NCBI GenBank assembly: GCA_024516035.1 | Contig: CM044967.1 | Location: forward strand, 3,900,859-3,964,858 | Direction of reading: 5' to 3' | Length of the DNA stretch: 64,000 bases | Source: Bactericera cockerelli | Taxonomy: Eukaryota > Arthropoda > Insecta > Hemiptera > Triozidae | In this document: positions 1-10,783 of the stretch, one piece after another | Layout of the letters: each line of letters starts with the position of its first letter | How positions within the stretch are numbered: position 1 is the stretch's first letter | The notes under the pieces: generated by a model | Databases searched by the model: none | The model's input: only the letters and a program-made list of their open reading frames with translations | What the model was told of the DNA's origin: nothing | Made by a program: the position numbers and the translations under genes

Positions 1-2440
1 TTTGCTTTACTTTCATAACAATTTACTAGAAGTAATATATGAGTATCTGCCTTTAAAAATTATAACCTGATATGATCATGGCATTACCTCATCCACTGTA
101 TTGCAATTGCTACACAGAGATGAAATGCTGTGAGTATTAAAGGAGGTCTCCCAACCTCTGAAAAATTGGAATAAAAATGTTACTTTTAAGATGTTGTTCA
201 GGTTGTGTTGTTATATTATTAAAACTTCAGCAACTATTTGGGTTATAAAAAAAAAACCTGATATTTTTCTTGATTATTTATCTCAAAAAGCACAGTGGCT
301 GCCTGAAGTTCAATATCATTTTTATCATATGCCCTGAGGAATAATCCACAAAATATATAACAAATTGTCATATGACTTAAGGAGTAATAAACAAGAGATA
401 GTTTTACTACTTTATCCCCTGCACACTATCAAATAATTAAGAATTGGGTACAATTTTTACAATTTCCATAGGTAGTTGATTATCAAGAGGTTATTCTAAA
501 GAATTTTGGACCAATAATATTTTTTCATTTTCTCTATGGCAAAAAACCACATAAATTTTTTGAACTAGGTCAGTAAAAACCTGATATTAAATATTTGCCA
601 GTTCAATATTTGCCATTTTGCACTCATTACTTCTTGACATGCAAACGATCCTTAGAAAATACATATTTAAATCCTGAAAAGTACATGAGTGCTTATGGAA
701 CACATGAAAATTATTGATAGATGAAAAGAAAACAATAAATTTTATTATTATTAAATATCAGAGTAGAAAGTTCATATCCTAGATTTTATGGCCCAAAGAA
801 TATTTTTTTCATTATTTAAGATTAAGTATTTTCAATTGTAGAGATCTTGTTATCCCGATATAAATGACCGCGTTTCTGTTCCTAGTTAGATAGTAACAAC
901 AAATTTCACCCCGTTTTTTTCCCGTAATAAAGCATCAAATCTGCAAACTTTTTCCTGTAGTAAATATCATGTGGATAAAAGTCTATTTATTGGTCTAAAG
1001 TAGTAGTATCTCATCCTCGTTTATATTACCTCACCAGGCTATAGAAATACTTACTGTATCGATGAATGTTCAAAAGATACTCTGGCTACGAAATTAAGGG
1101 CGGAATTAATAGACGTTTTTGTAATACCTCTGTGGCGCTAGGTCACGAACTGCGTACTGTGTAAGATAGGGAAATCCGACGCTTAGTAGTGACTTCAGTG
1201 ATAGAATTTGTCTATTAATTTCGCCCTAAATATGTGCACGGCTCTTCCCCATAGGTACAAGCTATCCACTTTGAGTTTGTCAAAATCTAACCTGACAAAC
1301 TACCATACATACATACTTTTTATAAAAAATAAATAAGGGATGATATTTTCTGTATGCGTCATCTGTAAAAATTCTATTTGCGGAAAGGAAATAGCATTTT
1401 CGGGACTAGGGATACTGAAATGTAATTATTAACTTTTCAAAAAGAGAGTTTGATTGGTTGATTTCTTGCGCAATGAAGAAAATTGGGGTTAAATGTAGCG
1501 ATTGATTTGTAATAATTACCCCCAAAGAGAAATTCATTGGTGTAGAATAAGAAGAGACCTTTTCGCTCTAGATCCCCTGTAATGATCATACATGTATTCA
1601 AGTCTCCCCTGCTATGTTTGCTGTGTCTCCTTTGTAAAAACTCATTGAAAATCTTTTGCCTGAGGCTATCACATGCAGATGCACTGTACCTATATTAATT
1701 GTGAAATGTACATACAACATTATTTTCAAGAGAACTCAACTCAGGGACCCTCAATTTTTCTCAAGCCCTCCCTATTTGAAATTGGAAAATTATGAGATCG
1801 TTCCATTTTGATTTAATCTGGCCACTTTCAGAAAATGGATATTCTATAATGTATATTTTTTTAACTTGAAAAGAAAATCTGTCAGGAGTTTTAACTTTTT
1901 ACCGCACGGTTTGAACTCCTGTTTGAAATATTGACATGTTTTAGTGTAATCTGAACAAAAATTGATTCGAAATCGCTTTAAAAGATTTTTCTTCTCCTCA
2001 AATGAGATTAAGTGATCTCCTTTTACCTCTAAACTTTAAAAAAAACTGAGGTCGGCCAACATTGAAATAATCAGAGGGCCATCTGTCTAATGAAACTTTC
2101 CTGAAGCTTGTAACAACTTTCCTCCCTTTTCTGCGTGCTATTTGCCATCAACTAAGCTCTATTTTAACCATTAAAATAAACGTTAGTTGACAAAATCTCC
2201 CCCTAAAAGTACAACAGATATTGTACTTCAAGGCGATTTTTAATGAAAAAATAAGCTGAAATAAATTCCTTCCTTCCTATTTAAAGTGAGAAGAGATTTT
2301 GATGTTTTTAAAAAGTTTTATAATTTTGATTTATTTAATTCAGTATCAAACAGAAAAGTGAGAAGAGTTGTTTTAGATACACAATTACACATATATATAT
2401 CTCCCTTGCCTTTATTCCATATTAGCTTATGTTGCTTTTG
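1..2440. other. Gene-free AT-rich stretch, probably AP-2 intron
   Basis: I see no convincing coding exon here on either strand. Only very short open frames occur. The next plus-strand coding exon (4300) begins in the middle of a codon, so an upstream AP-2 exon must exist; it is either further left than this window or not recognisable here. The one defined element in the stretch is the small MITE at 1097-1227. Confidence 0.5.
1097..1227. mobile_element. Short MITE with 18-bp terminal inverted repeats
   Basis: The ends AGGGCGGAATTAATAGAC and GTCTATTAATTTCGCCCT are inverted repeats with one mismatch, enclosing about 95 bp. An inverted-orientation relative at 49980-50112 is inserted inside a SINE, and the 5' half of another copy lies at 58472-58560. 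At the 49980 copy the target duplication looks like TTA, which with GGGCG-type ends suggests a Tourist/PIF-Harbinger-like family. It has no coding capacity. Confidence 0.7.
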
Positions 2441-2820
2441 GGGTCGGCATTGTTCAACCTCATGGTTGAGGTTGGTAGGGTGGAGCACGTTTTTTTTTTA
2501 ATGGCTAGATGCCCTTCCTAACGCCAACGATTCTATTTTGTCTGTCCCGATAGCTCAGTGGTAAAGGCGGCACTCTGTGAATCCAGAGATACCAGAGGTC
2601 GCGGGTTCGAAACCCAGCCGGGACATGACAAGTTATCCTCCCATTTGGGATTTTTACCACATAATAATATGTCTTGAGCTTACTGCTGGAATAATGGGAC
2701 TTAATAGTCCTAATCGGGCAGTATAAATAAGGCGATATTATTATTATTATTTTATTTTAACACATGGATATCAAAACATATCTGAACAGCAAAATGATGC
2801 TTTCTATGTTTGTAGTGGCT
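2440..2820 (+). repeat. Dispersed repeat end with SINE insertion, head of the minisatellite
   Basis: From about 2443 a dispersed repeat (TTCAACCTCATGGTTGAGG onward, also present at 40078-40160) ends in GATGCCCTTCCTAACGCC and ATTCTATTTT. A tRNA-derived SINE (2541-2750) is inserted there. The sequence then resumes with ATTTTATTTTAACACATGG, which is the standard minisatellite monomer. The first monomer is therefore split by the SINE. Confidence 0.65.
2541..2752 (+). mobile_element. tRNA-derived SINE, family 1
   Basis: A tRNA-like head (A-box-like TAGCTCAGTGGTAAAGGCG, B-box-like GGGTTCGAAACCC, complementary ends GTCCCG and CGGGAC) is followed by a body containing TTACCACATAATAATATG, then GGGCAGTATAAATAAGGCG and an (ATT)n tail. 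Identical bodies follow the head in every other copy, so this is a SINE and not a tRNA gene. About ten other copies lie in the window. Confidence 0.85.
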
Positions 2821-4299
2821 AGATGCCCTTCCTAACGCCAACGATTCTCTTTTATTCTAACACATGGATATCAAAACATATCTGGACAGCAAAATGATGC
2901 TTTCTATGTTTGTAGATGCCCTTCCTAACGCCAACGATTCTCTTTTATTTTAACACATGGATATCAAAACATATCTGGACAGCAAAATGATGCTTTCTAT
3001 GTTTGTAGATGCCCTTCCTAACGCCAACGATTCTATTTTATTTTAACACATGGATATCAAAACATATCTGGACAGCAAAATGATGCTTTCTATGTTTGTA
3101 GGCGACGGACGATTCTCTTTTATTTTAACACATGGATATCAAAACATATCTGGACAGCAAAATGATGCTTTCTATGTTTGTAGATGCCCTTCCTAACGCC
3201 AACGATTCTATTTCATTTTAACACATGGATATCAAAACATATCTGGACAGCAAAATGATGCTTTCTATGTTTGTAGATGCCCTTCCTAACGCCAACGATT
3301 CTCTTTTATTTTAACACATGGATATCAAAACATATCTGGACAGCAAAATGATGCTTTCTATGTTTGTAGATGCCCTTCCTAACGCCAACGATTCTATTTC
3401 ATTTTAACACATGGATATCAAAACATATCTGGACAGCAAAATGATGCTTTCTATGTTTGTAGATGCCCTTCCTAACGCCAACGATTCTCTTTTATTTTAA
3501 CACATGGATATCAAAACATATCTGGACAGCAAAATGATGCTTTCTATGTTTGTAGATGCCCTTCCTAACGCCAACGATTCTATTTCATTTTAACACATGG
3601 ATATCAAAACATATCTGGACAGCAAAATGATGCTTTCTATGTTTGTAGATGCCCTTCCTAACGCCAACGATTCTATTTCATTTTAACACATGGATATCAA
3701 AACATATCTGGACAGCAAAATGATGCTTTCTATGTTTGTAGATGCCCTTCCTAACGCCAACGATTCTATTTCATTTTAACACATGGATATCAAAACATAT
3801 CTGGACAGCTAAATGATGCTTTCTATGTTTGTAGATGCCCTTCCTAACGCCAACGATTCTATTTTATTTTAACACATGGATATCAAAACATATCTGGACA
3901 GCAAAATGATGCTTTCTATGTTTGTAGATGCCCTTCCTAACGCCAACGATTCTCTTTTATTTTAACACATGGATATCAAAACATATCTGGACAGCAAAAT
4001 GATGCTTTCTATGTTTGTAGATGCCCTTCCTAACGCCAACGATTCTATTTCATTTTAACACATGGATATCAAAACATATCTGGACAGCAAAATGATGCTT
4101 TCTATGTTTGTAGATGCCCTTCCTAACGCCAACGATTCTATTTCATTTTAACACATGGATATCAAAACATATCTGGACAGCTAAATGATGCTTTCTATGT
4201 TTGTAGATGCCCTTCCTAACGCCAACGATTCTATTTTATTTTAACACATGGATATCAAAACATATCTGGACAGCAAAATGATGCTTTCTATGTTTGTAG
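2761..4299 (+). repeat. 93-bp minisatellite, 17 monomers, abutting the AP-2 3' splice site
   Basis: Monomers begin with CACATGGATATC at 2761, 2861, 2954, 3047, 3129 and then every 93 bp to 4245. Thirteen of the spacings are exactly 93 bp; the exceptions are 100, 82 and two neighbouring 93s next to the odd copies. Each monomer joins about 50 bp of what looks like native intron end (CACATGG to CTATGTTTGTAG) to about 40 bp of a dispersed repeat tail (ATGCCCTTCCTAACGCC to TTTTAA). The last monomer's TTTGTAG is the actual AP-2 acceptor. One short 82-bp copy reads TTTGTAGGCGACGG at 3094-3109, carrying the first exon bases. Confidence 0.95.
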
Positions 4300-7200
4300 G
4301 CGACGGCCGGTCGGACTCAGAGCCTGACGATGATGATGTGTTGCTTTCAGGAGTTTCGGCGCCAAGCGACGTCTTCTGCAGTGTGCCGGGCCGGCTATCG
4401 CTCCTCAGCTCAACCTCCAAGTACAAGGTCACCGTCGGCGAAGTCCAAAGACGGCTTTCCCCTCCTGAGTGTCTCAACGCGTCCCTGCTCGGCGGAGTTC
4501 TGAGAAGGTAAGGAGACACTTTTATAGTTAACCCGGGATCAGTACGGTTCGGTTTTGTAACGTATACGGTTAAGAGAGAAATCTCTCACAACCGTACTGA
4601 TTGCGGGTTAAGGAATTGAGAAAGTGAAGAAACAGATACTTTGCAGTTTTTACAGTTAGGGAAGTGAAAAGGAAAAGAAGTAGAGACTTTTTACAGTTTT
4701 TTGAGTGAATTGAGAAAGTGAAGAAACAGATACTTTACAGTTTTTACAGTTAGGCAAGTGAAAAGGAAAAGAAGTAGAGACTTTTTACATTTTTTTTTTC
4801 AGTTGGGAAGTGAGAAGTTTTAGAAAAAGAGACTTTTTTTAGTTAGGCATTAACCTCGCCTGGTGGACCTTCCACTAAAGATTTTACTTGTTTGGTAAAT
4901 AATTTTTTTTTAATTTTTTTTTTTTTTAAAAAATTATTTACCAAACAAGTAAAATCTTTAGTGGAAGGTCCACCAGGCTTTTTTTTTTTTTTTTGCTAGA
5001 TAAAATAGGACTAGAAATCATAAAAAAGGCAATAAATTGGCTCATAACAATAAAGCAAATGGATAATAGTAGACTACCCAAATTATGCTTCTTGAAACTG
5101 GAAGAAAGAGCCATTGCTAATCCAACAGATACAACTTATAATTGGGTAGCGCAGCTGAGGAAAATATTCACTGAAACAGATTTTTTGCATCTATTTTCTG
5201 CAGAACCAAAAGACATAAGGAGCCAAATTGATTTGATAATAGATAAGATTAAACGTTCGAATAGATACGAGGATAAAAGAAGGATAGAGCAGTCCAGCTA
5301 TAGTACCTTGTACAAATTTATAACAGATCAAGATGATCAAGAAGTGGAAAAATATCTCCTGATGGACGCTCCTTTATATAAGATTCGTACGATCAGTCAA
5401 TTAAGAACTTCAGCGCAAAAAATAGCAAGAATCACCATTCATAAAGACGTACATTTGATTGAAACTGAACAAATCTGTTCCATTTGCAATTTATCAATGG
5501 AAGAGTCCCTCGAACACGTTATCTTGGAATGTCCAATTTACCAGGCCACCAGAGAACGGTACTTACAAAAGTACATCATGTTATCTCTTAACAATACTAA
5601 TAATACGACACCGTTAAGAAATTTGCTACGTATTACATCCCTAGAAAAACTGAATGATTTATATAACTTTGTCCAAATTTCATTGAAGTTTCGAAATAAC
5701 ATTTTGAATGAATATGCCTAAAAGTATACAAGAGTTACATAATTATAATTATATTATTTAACAGTAGATATAAGACATATTTTAATATCTTAATGCTTAA
5801 GGAATATACCTACAAACTATGTTTAGCTTTTAATTTTTTATACCTGTTTTCATAGGTACAACATATTAGCTACATTAAATAGTAGAGAAAAAAAAAAATA
5901 ATAATTATAATAATAATGTTCTGAACCTTTTTTTTAATTATTATTCTACCAACATGCATTATTGTACTATGCTTATTATTGCCAACCTTTGTAAAACATT
6001 TTTGTTTGGTAAATATATTGTACTAAACTTGTAGATGGAAACGGACAAGCCTGGTACATAGTAAGTAAGTATAAAAAATATAAAAACAGAATTAACTCTA
6101 CCTTATACCTGAACGGAAGCTTGGGATATCACATGTAAAAAAACAATTTTCTGTATTTTATAGATTTAATGTTAATTGTAAATTGTTTTACTCGAGCAGA
6201 GGTTTACTTTATTCGTTATTGCTATTATAATTATGATCCTTGAATTTTTTTTGTTTTTTTAACAAATTAACGGGCATAGCCCATGAAAATGGAAATTTTC
6301 AATGATTATTGAATAAGCAATTTTTCGTTAATTTTTTAGCTCAACATCTTTTAATCAGCCGAAGGCATTCAGGCTTTTGCCTACGCCACTGATTGACTTC
6401 ACTCATTAGCATAGGATTTTCTCGTCATTTTTCTTCTCTTTGAATTGAACATACATACGAGTATTTCTTGTTTATCGAAAATGCACTGTTTTATTTTTTT
6501 TTTTTTTATGTAAAAGTAATTTTACTCTGTATTATGCTTAGACATTGTGTTGGGAAATATACAATTTCCATTCAGTCACGTTTGGTTTTAATGAATGTAG
6601 AATTGTAGAACTTCTCTCTTACATATGTGTGTAGAGGTATTTTTTTCCCTTAAACTAAAAACAGGATCGTATAGGGCACATTTTCATCATTGTCATGATT
6701 GTGAGAATTCTATTGAATGTTTTCGACCATTTTCATTTTATAATATTTCTCGGTTAAGTTTTAATTCACCAACGCGCCTTGTCTTGATAGTGTAAAAAAT
6801 GGTTCCATTATTTGGTTTTTGTTGGGCAAGGGAAAAAAATCAAGCTGTTGCTATTTGTATGCTAATAAGAAGACCCCTGGTTCGAAATCCTGCGCTGGCG
6901 AAAATTTCGTTCAATTATTTGTTGGCAAATATCTATAAATGTTACCGATATTTGAAGACCTCGTGTTGACCACCAAGTACCTAAGTTGGAAGTATTTTGA
7001 CTCATCTTGCCAATCAGAAGGAGGCATTCTAATGTAAAATGTCTGTACGGAACGGGGGCGGGGGGTGTTTAAAATTATTAAATAAATTCTTACTATGGTT
7101 GGGAGTGAGGAGAAGAGGCTTTTCCCCTGGGTTTCTTTTTTGCATTATTTAAGTATACTGCTTGTGTTTTAGAATACATAAACGTGCAATGACATCATTT

Positions 7201-10200
7201 ATTTTATTTTTTCTTCTCAAATTGGAACAAGAGTTTTCAAATTTGAAGCCGTTTTATCCATGGTCTAATGTTTATCTATAAAAATAAACTTCAAAGCAGA
7301 TTTTCATGAAAGACTAAAGACATTTTTGACTTTTGTATGTTTTATCAAAAGTTCTTGAAATTTTGACTGAACATTTTAAATTAATTTCTTCTTTTCAGGG
7401 CAAAATCTAAAAACGGAGGAAGACTTCTTAGGGAAAAATTAGAAAAAATTGGACTGAATCTTCCGGCCGGACGACGGAAGGCTGCCAATGTTACCTTGCT
7501 CACATCATTAGTTGAAGGTAAGAAAGGTTTCCATTAATACTTTGTAAATATTATTTGATGCTGGTGTAAATACACTCGTATGACCTTACCTAGTAAAGCC
7601 AATAGTAATGATGTTGATAATACTTGAGTTTCTTACGTTTCTAGCCGTATCGTGAACACTTGTATGTATACTTAGTACGAGTGCTTACTGCCATCAACAG
7701 TAAAAGCATCATTTAAAATTATATCTTCCTTATATCTAGGTGGCATGCAAATAGTAAACCGCTATGTTTCAAGTGTGCAAAATTTGTTCACACAAAAGAA
7801 ATACATTTCAAGTGATTTCTTAATTAATTAATATCTCAGAGCTATAGAACAGAAAATACTCGAATATAAAGAGAAAAATGAATGCTAGAAAATACATCGG
7901 TTAAACATTAATTTGCTTGATGTACAGTAGCACTCCGCTAGGAGCCAGGAGCTAATCCTACAGAGTACTGTGAAGAAAAGTTTGTGATGGAGAATTCAGT
8001 AGCAACAATGCTGTAATGAAATGTAGATATTAATTAATTGTGAAATAATAATTGATTAGTAAAATTACAAGAGGAGAGAGAATAGAAGAACAATGAGAAC
8101 AAAGAAATGGAGAAGAAAGAGTTCTATTGTGATCTGTTTGATAATATCCTAGTAATCTTAGTAACAATGCACTGGGTCATATGAGTACCTTGAGTTTTCA
8201 AGTCGATTTTTGTTAGGTACTGGCGCTACAGAAGCTGTTAGGCCTGGTGTGTAACATATCTTGCATCGTTCTACCTATCTGAAGATAATATATTTTCCTG
8301 TTGCATACATTTTCTTATAAAATATTAAGATAATAGCTTTTGTGCTCAGTGTGCAACTGTGCAACTCACGAAATCATACAGCTTATATTTGAAACAGCTC
8401 TATAGAAAGGGCTACGGTACCATGTCAAACCACGTTCAAACGAAAATTTGACATAAAGTGTACCTTTATAGGAAGAAAACATACCCTTCATCTAGCTTTA
8501 GGAGTTCGAAAAGAGGTTATTCGCGGTTATCACACTTTCAATATTCGAGTTAATCATTATTTTATCTAATGAATAAGTATCCATCGATTTTGATCTAATT
8601 GTCCAATGAAAAAAATCCTAGGAGAACAAGAACGATATTAAATAAGATGTTCAAAAACCGGGCAGAGGTACAAATTCTCACATGCTGTAGAGAGAAAGAC
8701 AGGAGTTTATCAGAGACGGGAATTTTATGAAATTTTCAACAATAGAAAAGTGCTGTGAGTAATAACAAAGACAGACGCCAGTCACTATAACAATCTTGAC
8801 AATGCTCTGTCTAGATTTCTTTTCATTAGTCTACCTATAGCGCCTTAGTGTGGTCTCAGCCTCTAGTCCATAGTAAAATTAATAGTACTCTTAGATCACT
8901 ATATTTAGGTATACACTATATGTACACATCTAGCAAATAGCTCTAGCAGTGTGGATGCTCTACGCCTTGAAATCTTTTATTACATTTGGAGCAGATAATT
9001 ATTATTAGATGTTGTTATTATGTAGTTAGTTGTGATATTTAGTAAAATTCATTATTGATGTATACTCGGTTATCTCGTGCAATATGCTGCTCATACCTAT
9101 TTTTACTTTGGTAGTCCTTTCCTTCAATTCGTATTAACAATTCTTGCATATTTTTATAATTATATTTGTAAATTCCGAAAGTGAATGCAACTTTAAATGG
9201 ACCTCCAACTAACATTGGCTTTACTCTCCTTAGAAGAATTCCTTAGGAGAGAGCCACAAAAATTGTAATGAAAAACTAAAATAAATATACATTATTACAT
9301 TATTACTAATGTACTCGTTTTCAATCAACTCCAATCTTTGCTGTAAATTTATCTCTATTATTCTGTAATATTACTAATATTGTATAATTATTCCTTATTT
9401 CAGGTGAGGCTATTCACTTAGCGCGAGATTTTGGCTATGTCTGTGAAACCGAATTTCCTGCTAGACAAGTAGCAGAGTATTTGAGTAGACAGCACTCCTC
9501 TGACCCCACAGAATCTTACCGGAGGAAAGAACTGATACATGCAACAAAGTAAGCTTACGGGAGAAATTAATAACCATTTAGTTTTTTTATAGTAGGTACC
9601 TATAAATTTAATTTTAGTCCAGTCACTTGCAAATTTAGCGCTCAACATCGAAATGAAAGTAGAAGTATATGTAGAAGCTCAAAACTCGTGTACATAATAT
9701 GGCTTCAATATTTATTTACAAGCACGGCGTATTTAATCCCAGAGGTGTTTGGTACTCCTGGTTTTATTGCCGGCGGCGGTATGTATTTATCAAAACGTCT
9801 TAAATAAAGAATCTTAAAGACTGGACTCATCTTCTTGAGAAGCAAAGATTTAAGATTAATTTCTGCATGTATGGGTTAAATTGGTTTTTGAGACAAAATA
9901 GTAGACTTTCACATTACTTCCTTGGACGTTGCTCTTTGAGATATCCGTCGAGACTGTGATAACACTGATAACCAATCAATGGCTTTTTTAGGTTTCTCAG
10001 AATTCCTATTGTCTTTGAAGTACAACTACTCCTGAAAGATTTAGAAATTTAATTCTCGTTCCTTTTTCGCAGGCAAGTCACCAAGGAGCTGATGGATTTG
10101 CTGAATCAAGATCGATCTCCGCTGTGTAATACTAGACCTCAGCATATATTGGATCCCAGCATCCAACGTCATCTTACTCACTTCTCTCTTATTTCTCATG

Positions 10201-10783
10201 GATTTGGCAGTCCTGCCATTGTAGCCGCTCTAACTGCCATTCAAGTACGTTTAATCCTGCTATGAAGCACACAACTCTTGGAAATACAATATTACTGATT
10301 AAATAAAGCAATTTCATACTATAGTTTATATTTAGTCTTGACCACAAAGTTTAAATTATTTTCAATTAATAGGCACACAAGAAAATTTCTTTTCAGAGTT
10401 TAAAAAAAAAAACTTACCAAGCCTTTTTCCCCGTACGTTTAAGCTAGAGCTGAAAATCCAGATTATACATAAAACGTTGCGAAAAATAATTAGAACACGA
10501 TTGGATCCCAGGACGTCATAATTATCCTTATTGGATAAAGATAAAAAATGAAATTTTATTAAGAGCGCGTTTTCTGTAATTTATATTGTATAGCTCAGTT
10601 TTCTCGAACATAAGAGAATGTATGAATTAATTTTTCTTTTTTTTTCTTTCCCAGAATTTCCTGACCGAGTCTCTCAAACACTTGGACAAAATGTACCCAT
10701 CAGGGAATTCAATTTCTGTCTCTTCGTCTCAAGGACTTCAAGATACCAAACCCAAAGATCTAGGCAATGATCTGAAGAAGTGA
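4300..10783 (+). CDS. TFAP2: AP-2 transcription factor, C-terminal five exons
   Basis: Exons 4300-4507, 7399-7517, 9404-9548, 10073-10244 and 10655-10783 join in frame to 256 codons plus TGA. Every intron has GT and AG ends and all phases agree. The product is a sequence-specific nuclear transcription factor that binds GC-rich DNA as a dimer. Matching AP-2 blocks are [18 protein letters not shown] and [14 protein letters not shown] in exon 1, [18 protein letters not shown] in exon 2, [19 protein letters not shown] in exon 3, [13 protein letters not shown] in exon 4 and [14 protein letters not shown] in exon 5. These cover the basic DNA-binding and helix-span-helix regions. The N-terminal activation domain is absent, because exon 1 starts at codon position 2 and needs an upstream exon. 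The 3' splice site of exon 1 is the final monomer of the 93-bp array. The tail after the helix-span-helix is short and polar and ends in DLKK. Confidence 0.95.
4532..4607. mobile_element. 76-bp piggyBac-like MITE flanked by TTAA
   Basis: TTAA at 4528-4531 and 4608-4611 flanks the element. Its ends CCCGGGATCAGTACGGTT and AACCGTACTGATTGCGGG are imperfect inverted repeats. A TTAA target and ends starting with CCC are the piggyBac signature, so this is probably a tiny non-autonomous derivative. It sits only 24 bp downstream of the AP-2 exon 1 donor. Confidence 0.6.
4613..4800. repeat. Two-copy tandem repeat, 94-bp period
   Basis: GAATTGAGAAAGTGAAGAAA occurs at 4613 and again at 4707. The following bases (ATACTTT, ACAGTTTTTACAGTTAGG, then AGTGAAAAGGAAAAGAAG) repeat in the same order. 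This is a direct duplication inside AP-2 intron 1 with no coding content. Confidence 0.8.
4859..4977. repeat. Perfect palindrome with 50-bp arms
   Basis: The left arm starts CCTGGTGGACCTTCCACTAA and the right arm ends with its exact reverse complement, TTAGTGGAAGGTCCACCAGG. The arms match through ACTTGTTTGGTAAATAATT and are separated only by a T-rich loop. The outer 20 bp of each arm resemble the 3' tail of the family 2 SINE (CTCGCCTGGTGGTTACCTTCCACTAAAGA at 62852-62880). The right arm runs directly into a T run and then the retrotransposon fragment. Confidence 0.85.
4993..5721 (+). pseudogene. Non-LTR retrotransposon ORF2 C-terminal fragment
   Basis: An open frame of 242 codons begins right after a T run and ends at TAA 5719-5721. 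It encodes the end of a non-LTR retrotransposon polyprotein, downstream of the reverse transcriptase. Residues about 163-181 contain the zinc-binding pattern C-x2-C-x9-H-x4-C (CSIC, then EHVILEC), typical of the region after reverse transcriptase in LINE-type elements such as the R1 and Jockey groups. No reverse transcriptase or endonuclease domain precedes it, so the element is 5'-truncated and presumably dead, although this frame is intact. AT-rich sequence after the stop, to about 6100, is probably its 3' UTR. The ATG at 4993 is only the first one available and is not a native start. Confidence 0.8.
6100..7398. other. AP-2 intron 1, remainder
   Basis: I see no gene here. From about 6860 to 7040 there is a degenerate tRNA-derived SINE of family 4 (GGTTCGAAATCCTGCGC, then CCTCGTGTTGACC and GGAGGCATTC), comparable to the copy at 54190-54470. 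The rest is AT-rich single-copy-looking DNA ending in a pyrimidine tract and the CAG acceptor at 7396-7398. Confidence 0.5.
7518..9403. other. AP-2 intron 2
   Basis: This intron of 1,886 bp runs from the GTAAGA donor at 7518 to the acceptor TTTCAG ending at 9403. I see no coding exon, RNA gene or clear mobile element in it. Confidence 0.6.

Noticed and set aside
2541..2630. tRNA-like heads as functional tRNA genes
   Set aside because: All copies are followed by the same SINE body and ATT tail, differ from each other by deletions, and have a 6-base rather than 7-base anticodon loop by eye.
4248..4299. ATG at 4248 as a translation start giving a longer AP-2 N-terminus
   Set aside because: This ATG lies in the minisatellite monomer, is repeated in every unit, and is followed by the splice acceptor at 4299. 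The conserved protein begins after that acceptor.
2761..4299. The 93-bp array as a CRISPR-like or coding repeat
   Set aside because: Monomers are head to tail without spacers, each reading frame ends in TAA within the monomer, and the context is a eukaryotic intron.
4241..4519. Minus-strand open frame opposite the AP-2 exon
   Set aside because: It is a shadow of the GC-richer AP-2 exon with no recognisable protein and no splice or start support.
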